From positions 806,001 through 870,000 of the forward strand of contig NZ_CP086239.1 of NCBI RefSeq assembly GCF_026650985.1: a stretch of 64,000 bases of DNA. The letters run 5' to 3'. The position numbers were made by a program, and so were the translations under genes. This stretch comes from Clostridium estertheticum (GTDB lineage: Bacteria > Bacillota > Clostridia > Clostridiales > Clostridiaceae). Positions 56,691-64,000 of the stretch are shown here, in pieces (the first letter of the stretch is position 1; the number at the start of each line of letters is the position of its first letter). Below the pieces are notes generated by a model. That model searched no databases. It was given only the letters and a program-made list of their open reading frames with translations, and was not told the origin of the DNA.

Positions 56691-57869
56691 TTATTTTTTC
56701 ATTTCTAATATATTGGATAATCCGGAAACTATAGGCATAACATTATACGCATATTTGTTGCTTAGTATAATAATTACATATCTTTTATTAACATCTTTCC
56801 CTATATAGGACGTATATCCTAGTGTACTTCCATTATCCCAAATCATTGTATTCCCATTAGCCTTTTTGGTTATAATTAATCCATATCCATAACTATGTAG
56901 GTGTGGTGTAATCATTCCATTTAATGATTCTTTATTAATTAATTTTCCATCAAGTAGCGCATTATACCATGTATATAAGTCATCAACTGTTGAATAAATC
57001 CCTCCAGCGGAAGGTAATATTGATCCTTCTTTATCAAATGAGGATGTATATTTATCTGTTTTTTTAGGACGATAATATCCATTCGCTTTGTCTTTTATTA
57101 TAGCTTTATAAGTTAAAAATCCGGTATCAATTAATTTTAAAGGTTTAAATATATTTTTGTCTATATATTCCTCGTAGTTAATACCTGACACCCTTTCTAT
57201 TATATATCCAAGTAATATATAATTTGAACTACTGTATTCGTACTTTGCTCCAGACTCAAAATGACGGGGCTTGTTTTTAAATAGATTAACACTTTCCTTT
57301 AGTGTATAGGTATGTTTCCCGTTTATAGGTGATATAGAAGATTGATTATAATCAGGGATTCCTGCGGTGTGAGTGAGCAGATCATAAATTTTTATTTTAT
57401 CTCCATCTGGATAGTCTGGAATATATTTGTCAACTGTATCTTGGACATTTAAAAGTTTCTTTTCTTGTAACATTAAAATTGCTGTAGCAGTAAATTGTTT
57501 TGTTAAGGATGCAATTTCAAAAGCTGTTTTGGGTTTATTAACAATTTTTTTATTAGAGTCTGCCATGCCATAGCCTTTATCTGACAACACCTTATCATCT
57601 TTCGCAACGAGAATGGTACCATTAAATTTATCATTTGGAGAATAAGAATCTATATATTTAGATATCTTAGATTGAATTTCACTATTATCTATTTTCACGC
57701 TATTATCGATTTTTTTTATATTATTTATTTTCGTACTAGTATCTGTTTTGACGCTATTAATTGTTTTTGTAGTATTAGGGGTTGAAGGTATACTTCTACC
57801 ACAGCCGGTTGTTATTATTATGAATGTAAATAATAAAGAGATTATCTTTATTATGTTTTTTTTTGTCAT
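56691..57869 (-). CDS. Serine beta-lactamase-fold lipoprotein (class C/AmpC-like)
   Basis: Extracellular serine hydrolase of the beta-lactamase/penicillin-binding fold (PF00144). The 392-aa product has a lipobox TTGC (Cys about 23), a Thr/Asn/Lys-rich linker (about 25-70), then SxxK in ASLTKQFTATA (about residue 121), YSSSNY for the YxN box and DNGSTLGYTSY near the third motif. Members include esterases and D-aminopeptidases as well as lactamases; activity cannot be assigned. GGAGG is upstream of the ATG on the minus strand. Convergent with fabH. Confidence 0.9.
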   Translation of the reverse strand: MTKKNIIKIISLLFTFIIITTGCGRSIPSTPNTTKTINSVKTDTSTKINNIKKIDNSVKIDNSEIQSKISKYIDSYSPNDKFNGTILVAKDDKVLSDKGYGMADSNKKIVNKPKTAFEIASLTKQFTATAILMLQEKKLLNVQDTVDKYIPDYPDGDKIKIYDLLTHTAGIPDYNQSSISPINGKHTYTLKESVNLFKNKPRHFESGAKYEYSSSNYILLGYIIERVSGINYEEYIDKNIFKPLKLIDTGFLTYKAIIKDKANGYYRPKKTDKYTSSFDKEGSILPSAGGIYSTVDDLYTWYNALLDGKLINKESLNGMITPHLHSYGYGLIITKKANGNTMIWDNGSTLGYTSYIGKDVNKRYVIIILSNKYAYNVMPIVSGLSNILEMKK

Positions 57870-58221
57870 TCTTATATCCTCCCAAATTATTCATATGGCC
57901 ACTTGCATATATATCATATTAAAAATGCAAAATGGTCTAATTATATTTTTAGTATACATTAAAAAATACAAAACAGAATGTTACAAGTATGGTGTAATGT
58001 ATTTATTTAATTATACTGTAAATTTTATATAAATACTTAAAAATTTGGATATAAATTTTAGGTATAAAGAATATTCGAATCTTGCGCACTAAAGTAAAGG
58101 CTCTAATTATTTGGTTGTCTAATGAATAAGACTACTTTAACAAAATCATTTGAAAAATTGAATAAGTCTGCGTCTTTGAGTACAAACATGGAATATATAT
58201 GAACAAAAATGCAATATATAC
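57870..58221. other. Intergenic region upstream of the DUF6773-like gene
   Basis: About 350 AT-rich bases between divergent genes. No ORF with a ribosome binding site and no RNA family recognised; promoter of the beta-lactamase-like gene expected at its left side. Confidence 0.5.
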
Positions 58222-58250
58222 TTTACAAATAGAAATATATATTATATACT
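58222..58250 (+). promoter_or_regulatory. Promoter of the DUF6773/XRE pair
   Basis: TTTACA (58222-58227), 17 bases, TATACT (58245-58250), 37 bases before the start codon. Confidence 0.65.
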
Positions 58251-58286
58251 ATTAGTAATTTAAAAATGAAAAGAGAGGTTTTTATT

Positions 58287-58979
58287 ATGAAATCTAAAGC
58301 AAAAGACGAACGTATAGTAAAGCAATCCAATGAAATTTGTGCACACTTGTATCCGTTAATTATTATTTTAACAATAATACAAGCTATTTTTAAATACTTG
58401 TTATTAACACAAAATATTACAGACTACATTTTAGAAATAATTGCAATACTAGGTTCTATTGGATATTTACTTATTAGAACCTATATTACTGGGATACCAT
58501 TGTTTAGACATTCGGATAAGTGCGTACATGAGATTCAAAATCGTTATGTCATGCATAGTTTTTATATTTGTTTTATTACCTATGTTTTTGGTGAATTTAT
58601 TTTGATGTTCGTATTTGATAAGTGGATTTTATCGTCTACATATGTTCTAGTTTGGATTATACCTGCGTGTATATATACTTTTAAGATAGTGAAAAATGGC
58701 TTATTTGTTTGGGGTAGCAAAAAAGCAGAGGTAGCTGGAGTAAAATCATTTAAAGTGAGAGTAGCAATCGGAAGCATTTTCTATGGTGTTGTTATGGAAT
58801 GGAAAGTACTATTTAAGAATAATAATTTTCATCCAATTGGGTTGATTTTGGTTATTATGATGGCAATTGGTTGGGGTATACCCTTTTATTTCATCATGAA
58901 AAGTATTAAAAATAAATCGGAGAGACATTCAAACAATGAGTTAATGGAAATTGAACAAGAAAATAAAAATGATATGTAA
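58287..58979 (+). CDS. DUF6773-like integral membrane protein
   Basis: The 230-aa product begins KSKAKDERIVKQSNEICAH, has six hydrophobic helices (two early, about residues 28-75; two about 98-140; two about 160-220) and a charged tail. The KDERI-start plus adjacent XRE gene fits a membrane protein family I know as DUF6773; the name is from memory. I chose ATG 58287 behind AGAGAGG. It is paired with a small XRE regulator 17 bases downstream, a common toxin-free regulator/membrane pair of unknown function. Confidence 0.75.
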   Translation: MKSKAKDERIVKQSNEICAHLYPLIIILTIIQAIFKYLLLTQNITDYILEIIAILGSIGYLLIRTYITGIPLFRHSDKCVHEIQNRYVMHSFYICFITYVFGEFILMFVFDKWILSSTYVLVWIIPACIYTFKIVKNGLFVWGSKKAEVAGVKSFKVRVAIGSIFYGVVMEWKVLFKNNNFHPIGLILVIMMAIGWGIPFYFIMKSIKNKSERHSNNELMEIEQENKNDM

Positions 58980-58996
58980 TATACTTGGGAGGAAAT

Positions 58997-59200
58997 ATGA
59001 AGAATAAAAAAATGAAAATAGCTAGAATTGAATGTGACTTATCTCAAGAACAATTGGCGGATAATGTAAGTGTTACAAGACAAACAATTGGGCTTATTGA
59101 ATCCGGAAAATATAATCCATCTATTAAATTATGTATCTCTATATGCAAAACCTTAAATAAAACCTTAAATGATTTATTTTGGGAAGATGAAAGCATCTAA
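58997..59200 (+). CDS. Small XRE-family helix-turn-helix regulator
   Basis: The 67-aa product is a single HTH_3 domain: IARIECDLSQEQLADNVSVTRQTIGLIESGKYNPSIKLC and a final LNDLFWEDE. It belongs to the YozG-like short regulators that travel with DUF membrane proteins. ATG 58997 follows GGGAGG; TTG 58985 overlaps that site. It probably represses its own pair. Confidence 0.9.
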   Translation: MKNKKMKIARIECDLSQEQLADNVSVTRQTIGLIESGKYNPSIKLCISICKTLNKTLNDLFWEDESI

Positions 59201-59422
59201 TGGTATAAAATTACTAAAAATTATTTGTATTATATGATAATATGAGGTAAACATTTTGATATAGACAATGAGGTTATAGAAATTGAGCGAGATATTGAAA
59301 ATGGAATTGAAGGAGCTTTTATGATGTAGGTGTTTGACTCCTTCATGTTTAACTATAACTTGTGTTAATATTTTTATCTAGATATTTACTATTTGGGGGT
59401 AAACGGTTATTATGATATAGAT

Positions 59423-60469
59423 TTATCTTTGAATTTTTTTTATCTTGGAGTCGTTTTTTTCGTTCAAATCTACTCCAATTAAATCTAATGCGAATATAAC
59501 AATTGGTATGCCAAGTAACAGACCCCAAGTTCCCATAAACTGTTCCGATATTATTAATGTTGTAAAAGTAAAAAATATTGGAAGATGGGTTGTATCAGAC
59601 ATAAACATTGGGTTTAAAACATAACTTTCAATAGTATGAATAACTAGGATCATAATAAGTACAAAAACTACTTTAATTAACCCTCCTATTTTAAAGGCAA
59701 TTAGACATAAGGGAATTAAAGAAAAAAACACTCCAACTATAGGTACAAGACTTAAAATAAATATCATAAAGGCAAGGGCGAGCAATGCAGGAAAGCCCAT
59801 TATAGTAAGTCCTATAATTGATAATGTTGTATTTGCAATAGCTATCATTATTTGAGCTCGTATTACTTTACCAAAAGAATTTAAAAAATTATTACCAAAA
59901 TAACTTAAATAATTGTATGCTGAAGATACTTTACTATGTTTAAACTTATATAGAAATTTTAATATACTAGCTTTTTCTAATACAAACACCAAACTTAATA
60001 GAAGTGCCATAAAAAAATTCAAGCCAGACTTACCAAAATCAGTTATAGAAATCATAATACTTTGAATCCCAGTTTTAGCATAACTTGCTATATTAATTTG
60101 ATGAAAGATAGGTGCGAAATACTTCATATTTCCTTTTGTATCTATCACGAAATTAGTGTATTCCATTCTACGTAAAATATGTAGACTTTGAGAAATAGCA
60201 AGTGGTATATATTTCACTGCTAGCAGCACTATGGTTATTGTCATAAACATATATATAATTATAGTAATAATAGCTGGGTTTACCTTTATAACCTTGTTGA
60301 TTTGCTCAGTTAATAAACTTTGTAGACTATTTGCTAAATAAGAAATCATAAAAGTTAATAAAACTAAATTTAAAATAGACCTGATTAAGAAAGCGAATAA
60401 TACTAAACCTGCTATTAATAATATTTTTATTACTGATTTTTTGTGAAATAATTCTATTATTGTTTGCAT
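59423..60469 (-). CDS. AI-2E family transporter (YdiK/PerM-like)
   Basis: Integral membrane protein of the AI-2E/PerM family, whose members are proposed exporters or Na+/H+ exchangers; transport of AI-2 itself is proven for few. The 348-aa product has about seven to eight helices, a hydrophilic domain between helices 3 and 4, and the conserved GFPALLALAFMIFILSLVPIVG and IESYVLNPMFMSDTTHLPI segments. GAAGGAG lies eight bases before the ATG. It is transcribed alone on the minus strand. Confidence 0.88.
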   Translation of the reverse strand: MQTIIELFHKKSVIKILLIAGLVLFAFLIRSILNLVLLTFMISYLANSLQSLLTEQINKVIKVNPAIITIIIYMFMTITIVLLAVKYIPLAISQSLHILRRMEYTNFVIDTKGNMKYFAPIFHQINIASYAKTGIQSIMISITDFGKSGLNFFMALLLSLVFVLEKASILKFLYKFKHSKVSSAYNYLSYFGNNFLNSFGKVIRAQIMIAIANTTLSIIGLTIMGFPALLALAFMIFILSLVPIVGVFFSLIPLCLIAFKIGGLIKVVFVLIMILVIHTIESYVLNPMFMSDTTHLPIFFTFTTLIISEQFMGTWGLLLGIPIVIFALDLIGVDLNEKNDSKIKKIQR

Positions 60470-60980
60470 TTATGATACTCCTTCATCTTGTTTTATTAGA
60501 ACTTGTCATATGTATTTAAATAGATTACCATATGTTTATATTGTAATAAGTTATTATCTTATTTGTTTATTATAGCAATTATTCAGGGTGCACGGCAAAT
60601 TATAATTCCAATTGGTAAGAATAATTAAAATTACAGTTTGGAATTAGCTCTAAATTTAAATTATAACGGTTTTTCAATAAAATTATACCATGTATATGGT
60701 TTAGATTGGGAAAATCATAGTATGCGACGTTTTTATTATTCTGAAGGTAATATAATCATAATTGAGTTACATTAGCTTAATCTATTCTGTCTACAAATTT
60801 TATATCCTAAATATTTTTATAAAGTAAAATACCTATTTTCAAAATATAAGTTCCAATTTTAATTAATTAATAATATATATAAATGTTTCCATTTTATTAA
60901 TTTTAATAAAAGTCTTTATATAAATGTAAAATTATGGTATATTATAAAAAATAAACTATATACGTTGAGGAGGAATTAAA
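60470..60980. other. 511-base intergenic region
   Basis: Holds an inverted repeat TAATTCCAA (60603-60611)/TTGGAATTA (60638-60646) and AT-rich sequence. No ORF with a ribosome binding site was found. The promoters of both divergent genes must lie here. Confidence 0.55.
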
Positions 60981-61592
60981 TTGAAAAACATTAAACTTTT
61001 AACCCAATTAAAAAAAGCTTCATTAAAGAAAAAGGTGGTTGTTGGTACTACTATTATGGGAATAGCATTAGTATCTATAGGTCTAAACAATGTAAATTAT
61101 AATAATAGTACAAGTATTGCAAATAAATATGTACAAGTATTAGGTAGTGTAGTTAAACAACCAGTAGTAGCTAAAATACAATATGGTGTAACGACATCTA
61201 TTGTAAACATAAGAACTGGAGCATCAACTACATCTTCTATACAAGGGAAATTAGCTAACAAAACTGAAATTAAAATTCTTGAAAAAAAAGATGATTTTTA
61301 TAAAGTAAGCTACAGCGGTAAAACAGGATACGTAAGTAGTCAATATGTAAAAATAACAGCTAAACCAGCTGCAGTAGTAACGGCACAAACAGTATCTAAA
61401 GTAGAAGAGGGTGTAACAACATCTATTGTAAACATAAGAGCTGGAGCATCAACTACTTCTTCTATACAAGGGAAATTAGCTAACAAAACTAAAGTTAAAA
61501 TTATGGGTAAGGTCGGTAGTTTTTATAAGATAAGCTATAGTGGTAAAACAGGATATGTAAGTAATCAATATGTAAAAATAACAACTAAATAA
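60981..61592 (+). CDS. Secreted protein with two SH3b domains
   Basis: Probable wall-binding protein. The 203-aa product starts at TTG 60981 behind GAGGAGG, has a membrane helix or signal peptide (about residues 18-36) and two nearly identical SH3b modules (about 68-126 and 141-202). Each reads GVTTSIVNIR.GASTTSSIQGKLANKT, then FYKVSYSGKTGYVSSQYVKI or close to it. No enzyme domain is present. The DNA of the repeats is also nearly identical, a sign of recent duplication. Confidence 0.87.
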   Translation: MKNIKLLTQLKKASLKKKVVVGTTIMGIALVSIGLNNVNYNNSTSIANKYVQVLGSVVKQPVVAKIQYGVTTSIVNIRTGASTTSSIQGKLANKTEIKILEKKDDFYKVSYSGKTGYVSSQYVKITAKPAAVVTAQTVSKVEEGVTTSIVNIRAGASTTSSIQGKLANKTKVKIMGKVGSFYKISYSGKTGYVSNQYVKITTK

Positions 61593-61603
61593 GCATTATA
61601 TTG

Positions 61604-61652
61604 AAATTTAAAAATCCATATCGATTATGATATGGATTTTTAAATTTTTTTT
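61604..61652. terminator. Strong terminator, overlapping end of minus-strand ORF
   Basis: 19-bp perfect stem AAATTTAAAAATCCATATC and complement, 6-base loop, T run on the plus strand. Confidence 0.9.
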
Positions 61653-61807
61653 ATTTCTAAAAATGGATTGTAGTTACCTATGACAAGATACATGTTTAAT
61701 TGAAAAGAGCATTTATTCTTGTTTTTAACACTCAAGGTATTACTTATTGTCCATATTGATATTAATGCAACTAGAATGATTGCTACCAATGATGATTTAT
61801 TTTCCAT
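61640..61807 (-). CDS. Small 55-aa protein with N-terminal helix
   Basis: Not recognised. MENKSSLVAIILVALISIWT forms an N-terminal helix, followed by a short polar part with one Cys (NKCSFQLNMYLVIG). AAGGAGG is at ideal distance before the ATG on the minus strand. The stop lies inside the terminator of the SH3 gene. It may be a small membrane or exported peptide. A TATGGTATGATATAAA-like promoter region lies upstream at about 61830. Confidence 0.55.
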   Translation of the reverse strand: MENKSSLVAIILVALISIWTISNTLSVKNKNKCSFQLNMYLVIGNYNPFLEIKKI

Positions 61808-61941
61808 GGAAAGACCTCCTTACCTCACAATTATGGTATGATATAAATGTATATTATTGGTCGAAATTGTAACCGATATCTAAGCAAAGATTAAATATAA
61901 AACATTAATTTAAATGAATTTTATAAATTATGGAGGTTATT

Positions 61942-62538
61942 ATGAAAATTAGAGATAAAATGAAAAATGGCATGTTGTATATAGATGCAGGAGAGGGTCT
62001 TGACGAGGAACGTAAAAAGTGTAAAGAATTATTATATGATTATAACCATACACACCCAAGTGAAGAAAAAAAAATGAAAGACTTGCTCAGAAAATTATTG
62101 GGCGATATGGGTGAGAATATTTGGATTGAACCACCGGTACATATGGCATATGGTACAAATGTGCATATTGGTGACTATTTTTATGCTAATTTTAATCTTG
62201 TAATTGTAGATGATATTGACGTTTATATAGGCGAACATGTAATGATAGCACCTAATGTAACAATAACCCCAACAGGACATCCCGTTGATCCAAATCTCCG
62301 CAGACCAGGTACTCAGTTTTCAATTCCCGTAAGAATTGGTAACGATGTATGGATAGGTTCCAATGTAGTGATTTTACCAGGCATCACTATAGGCGATAAT
62401 TCAGTTATAGGTGCTGGAAGTGTTGTTACTCATGATATCCCTGAAAATGTAATTGCTGTAGGAAATCCATGTCATGTATTAAGGAATATAGATGAACGTG
62501 ATAAAGAATATTATTATAAAAACAGAAGAATTGAATAA
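61942..62538 (+). CDS. Sugar O-acetyltransferase (maltose/galactoside type)
   Basis: Left-handed beta-helix acetyltransferase using acetyl-CoA. The 198-aa product has the Mac N-terminal helix region (KNGMLYIDAGEGLDEERKKCKELLYDYN pattern), hexapeptide repeats (NVHIGDYFYANFNLVIVDDIDVYIGEHVMIAPNVTI), catalytic His in TPTGHPVD, and VWIGSNVVILPGITIGDNSVIGAGSVV. ATG 61942 follows TGGAGG; ATG 61930 precedes it and is not used. Close to Maa/LacA enzymes. Substrate not assigned. Confidence 0.93.
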   Translation: MKIRDKMKNGMLYIDAGEGLDEERKKCKELLYDYNHTHPSEEKKMKDLLRKLLGDMGENIWIEPPVHMAYGTNVHIGDYFYANFNLVIVDDIDVYIGEHVMIAPNVTITPTGHPVDPNLRRPGTQFSIPVRIGNDVWIGSNVVILPGITIGDNSVIGAGSVVTHDIPENVIAVGNPCHVLRNIDERDKEYYYKNRRIE

Positions 62539-62610
62539 TTTTCATTAAAATTATTAATGATTTAATAGTACTATTAGGTGATGATTATATAGGATGGGAG
62601 AATAACATTA

Positions 62611-63384
62611 ATGTGGAACATTTTAAAAAAGAAGAAACTATTAATAACGGATGATTGTTCTATAGATATGAATAATATCCCTAAACATATCGGAATTATT
62701 ATGGACGGAAATGGAAGATGGGCAAAAAAACGGAAATTACCTAGAAATATAGGTCATAAAGCAGGGGTTGAAGCTTTAAGGGATGTAGTAAAAGAATGTA
62801 GTAAGATAGGTGTGGGATATTTAACATTATACGGGTTTTCAACGGAAAACTGGGTAAGACCAGCTGATGAAGTGAATGCTTTAATGAAGTTACTTGTAGA
62901 ATATCTTAAAAGTGAGTTTGAAGAGTTACATAAAAATGATGTTGTGATAAACAATATCGGTGATATAACTAAACTTCCGTTAATATGCCAAAATGCATTG
63001 AATAATGCATTTGAAAAGTCAAAGAATAATAAGGGATTAGTGTTAAATTTAGCATTCAATTATGGTGGTAGAGCTGAATTGATTATGGCCTTTAAAAAAA
63101 TTAATGAAGATATTGAGTATGGAAAAATAAATAAAGTTGATATAGATGAAAAATTAGTGGCTAACTATTTATATACGGCTGGAATGCCTGATCCAGATAT
63201 TATTATAAGGCCCAGTGGAGAACAAAGGTTAAGTAATTTTCTGCTGTGGCAAAGTGCTTATTCAGAGTTTTGGTATTCAGATATATATTGGCCTGATTTT
63301 AAGGCTAAGCATTTACATATGGCAATACATGATTATCAAAAAAGAGATAGACGCTTCGGTGGAACTAAGTTGAAAGAAGTGTAA
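62611..63384 (+). CDS. uppS: Isoprenyl transferase (undecaprenyl diphosphate synthase)
   Basis: Cis-prenyl transferase making the lipid carrier for wall synthesis. The 257-aa product has the catalytic Asp motif IIMDGNGRWAKKR (about residue 31), GFSTENWVRP, LNLAFNYGGRAEL, and the C-terminal DIIIRPSGEQRLSNFLLWQSAYSEFWYSDIYWPDF. About 20 extra N-terminal residues precede the core. The usual frr-uppS-cdsA neighbours are missing, so this is likely a second copy or a moved gene. ATG 62611 has GGGAG 12 bases upstream, a weak spacing. Confidence 0.94.
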   Translation: MWNILKKKKLLITDDCSIDMNNIPKHIGIIMDGNGRWAKKRKLPRNIGHKAGVEALRDVVKECSKIGVGYLTLYGFSTENWVRPADEVNALMKLLVEYLKSEFEELHKNDVVINNIGDITKLPLICQNALNNAFEKSKNNKGLVLNLAFNYGGRAELIMAFKKINEDIEYGKINKVDIDEKLVANYLYTAGMPDPDIIIRPSGEQRLSNFLLWQSAYSEFWYSDIYWPDFKAKHLHMAIHDYQKRDRRFGGTKLKEV

Positions 63385-63415
63385 ATATACTTAATTTAAA
63401 TAATGGAGGTAAGAA

Positions 63416-64000
63416 ATGTATAATTATATTATATTTGATATTGATGGTACAATTTTAGATACCGAATTCGCAGTTCTTTCATCACTTCAAAAATTAGTGC
63501 TTGAAGAACTTAATAAAAAGTTTAGTTTTGAAGAATTAAGATTTGCATTAGGTATTCCAGGAGAAGTAGCATTAAATAAACTTGGAATAACCAATCTATT
63601 TCAGTCTAATGAGAAATGGAATAGATATTTAAAAGACTATCTTAAACATGTGAAAGTCTTTGATGATATTAAGGATACTTTAGTTAAATTAAGCGAAAAA
63701 GGGATTTTAGCAGGTATAGTTACATCAAAGACTAAGGCAGAGTACATAAGTGATTTTGTACCTTTTGGGTTGGCCAATTATTTTAAATTAGTAGTTTGTG
63801 CAGATGATACAGAAAGACATAAGCCTAATGCAGATCCAATTTTAAAATTTATTGAATTGTCAGGGATAGATAAAGCAAAGACTATATATATCGGGGACAC
63901 TAAATATGATATGGAATGTGCATCTAGTGCTGGTATAGATTTTGCATTAGCGTTATGGGGTGCTAAATCATCAATTGGAATTAATGCAAATTATATTTTG
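63416..64000 (+). CDS. HAD-superfamily phosphatase, cut by right edge
   Basis: Phosphoglycolate-phosphatase-like hydrolase. ATG 63416 follows TGGAGG. The 195 visible residues have motif I FDIDGTILDTE (about residues 7-17), motif II VTSKTK, motif III KPNADPILKF and motif IV YIGDTKYDMECA. The cap is helical (about 18-80), as in Gph/PgmB enzymes. The 3' end is outside the window but only a few residues should be missing. It follows uppS by 31 bases, so they may be co-transcribed. Confidence 0.9.
   Translation, partial: MYNYIIFDIDGTILDTEFAVLSSLQKLVLEELNKKFSFEELRFALGIPGEVALNKLGITNLFQSNEKWNRYLKDYLKHVKVFDDIKDTLVKLSEKGILAGIVTSKTKAEYISDFVPFGLANYFKLVVCADDTERHKPNADPILKFIELSGIDKAKTIYIGDTKYDMECASSAGIDFALALWGAKSSIGINANYIL

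Noticed and set aside
59255-59331. Open stretch ending IENGIEGAFMM after the XRE gene
   Set aside because: No start codon in frame, no Shine-Dalgarno; at most a relic. A TGAAGGAG/CTCCTTCA inverted repeat (59308-59345) near it may only be chance.
1-64000. CRISPR arrays, tRNA and rRNA genes
   Set aside because: No regularly spaced repeats and no cloverleaf or rRNA sequence was seen by eye on either strand; tRNAscan-SE, Infernal and a CRISPR finder would confirm.

Overview
The window is very AT-rich (roughly 30% G+C by eye), with compact operons, strong GGAGG-type ribosome binding sites, frequent TTG/GTG starts and many hairpin-plus-T-run terminators. The order ftsK/spoIIIE-rimO-pgsA-recA-rny, the miaB-mutS-mutL-miaA-hfq block and the protein sequences point to a Clostridium (sensu stricto) chromosome. 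The species cannot be fixed from this sequence alone. No tRNA, rRNA or CRISPR array was seen.

Left third (1-29.7 kb) is mostly core genome. It starts with the 3' part of an FtsK/SpoIIIE translocase, then rimO-pgsA, recA (sigma-A promoter with a LexA box on the start site) and rny. Next come a class I aminotransferase, HPr behind a perfect 17-bp hairpin, a tyrosine recombinase, a UvsE endonuclease with a DUF1722-like C-terminal domain, a tail-less SSB, msrA and an iron alcohol dehydrogenase. They are followed by rluB, an RpiR regulator, a BaiN-type flavoprotein, cmk, ispH, a GNAT enzyme, a second aminotransferase with a previously unlisted 53-aa ORF upstream, and miaB-mutS-mutL-miaA-hfq plus a MYG1-family protein.

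Middle (29.7-44.3 kb) is accessory. It holds a polysaccharide deacetylase lipoprotein, a PadR-led membrane-protein cluster, and a membrane-anchored MutS-like gene cut in two by a TnpB-only IS200/IS605-type element. The junctions can be rejoined in frame, and the tnpB itself is frameshifted. After that come an ABC transporter with an FtsX-type permease and its own multi-membrane NarL-type kinase/regulator pair, then a decayed IS256-family element.

Right third (44.3-64 kb) is a patchwork of envelope genes: a second deacetylase lipoprotein, nnr, an L,D-transpeptidase, two unknown proteins, a secreted repeat protein, an MFS drug efflux pump, a lipoprotein, an SdpI-like protein, a VOC protein, fabH, a beta-lactamase-fold lipoprotein, a DUF6773/XRE pair, an AI-2E-family permease, a two-SH3 secreted protein, a sugar acetyltransferase, uppS and an HAD phosphatase cut by the right edge.

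The best candidate for something undescribed is the 5' region of the MFS gene (minus strand, about 53510-53670). It has an extended -10 promoter, a 20-codon leader ORF with its own ribosome binding site and an Arg-Asn-Arg (+X+) motif, and two inverted repeats, as expected of drug-inducible attenuation. Others are the UvsE-DUF1722 fusion, the readable TnpB insertion, a 45-bp sequence duplicated upstream of two unrelated surface/unknown genes, and several small membrane or cysteine-containing ORFs.
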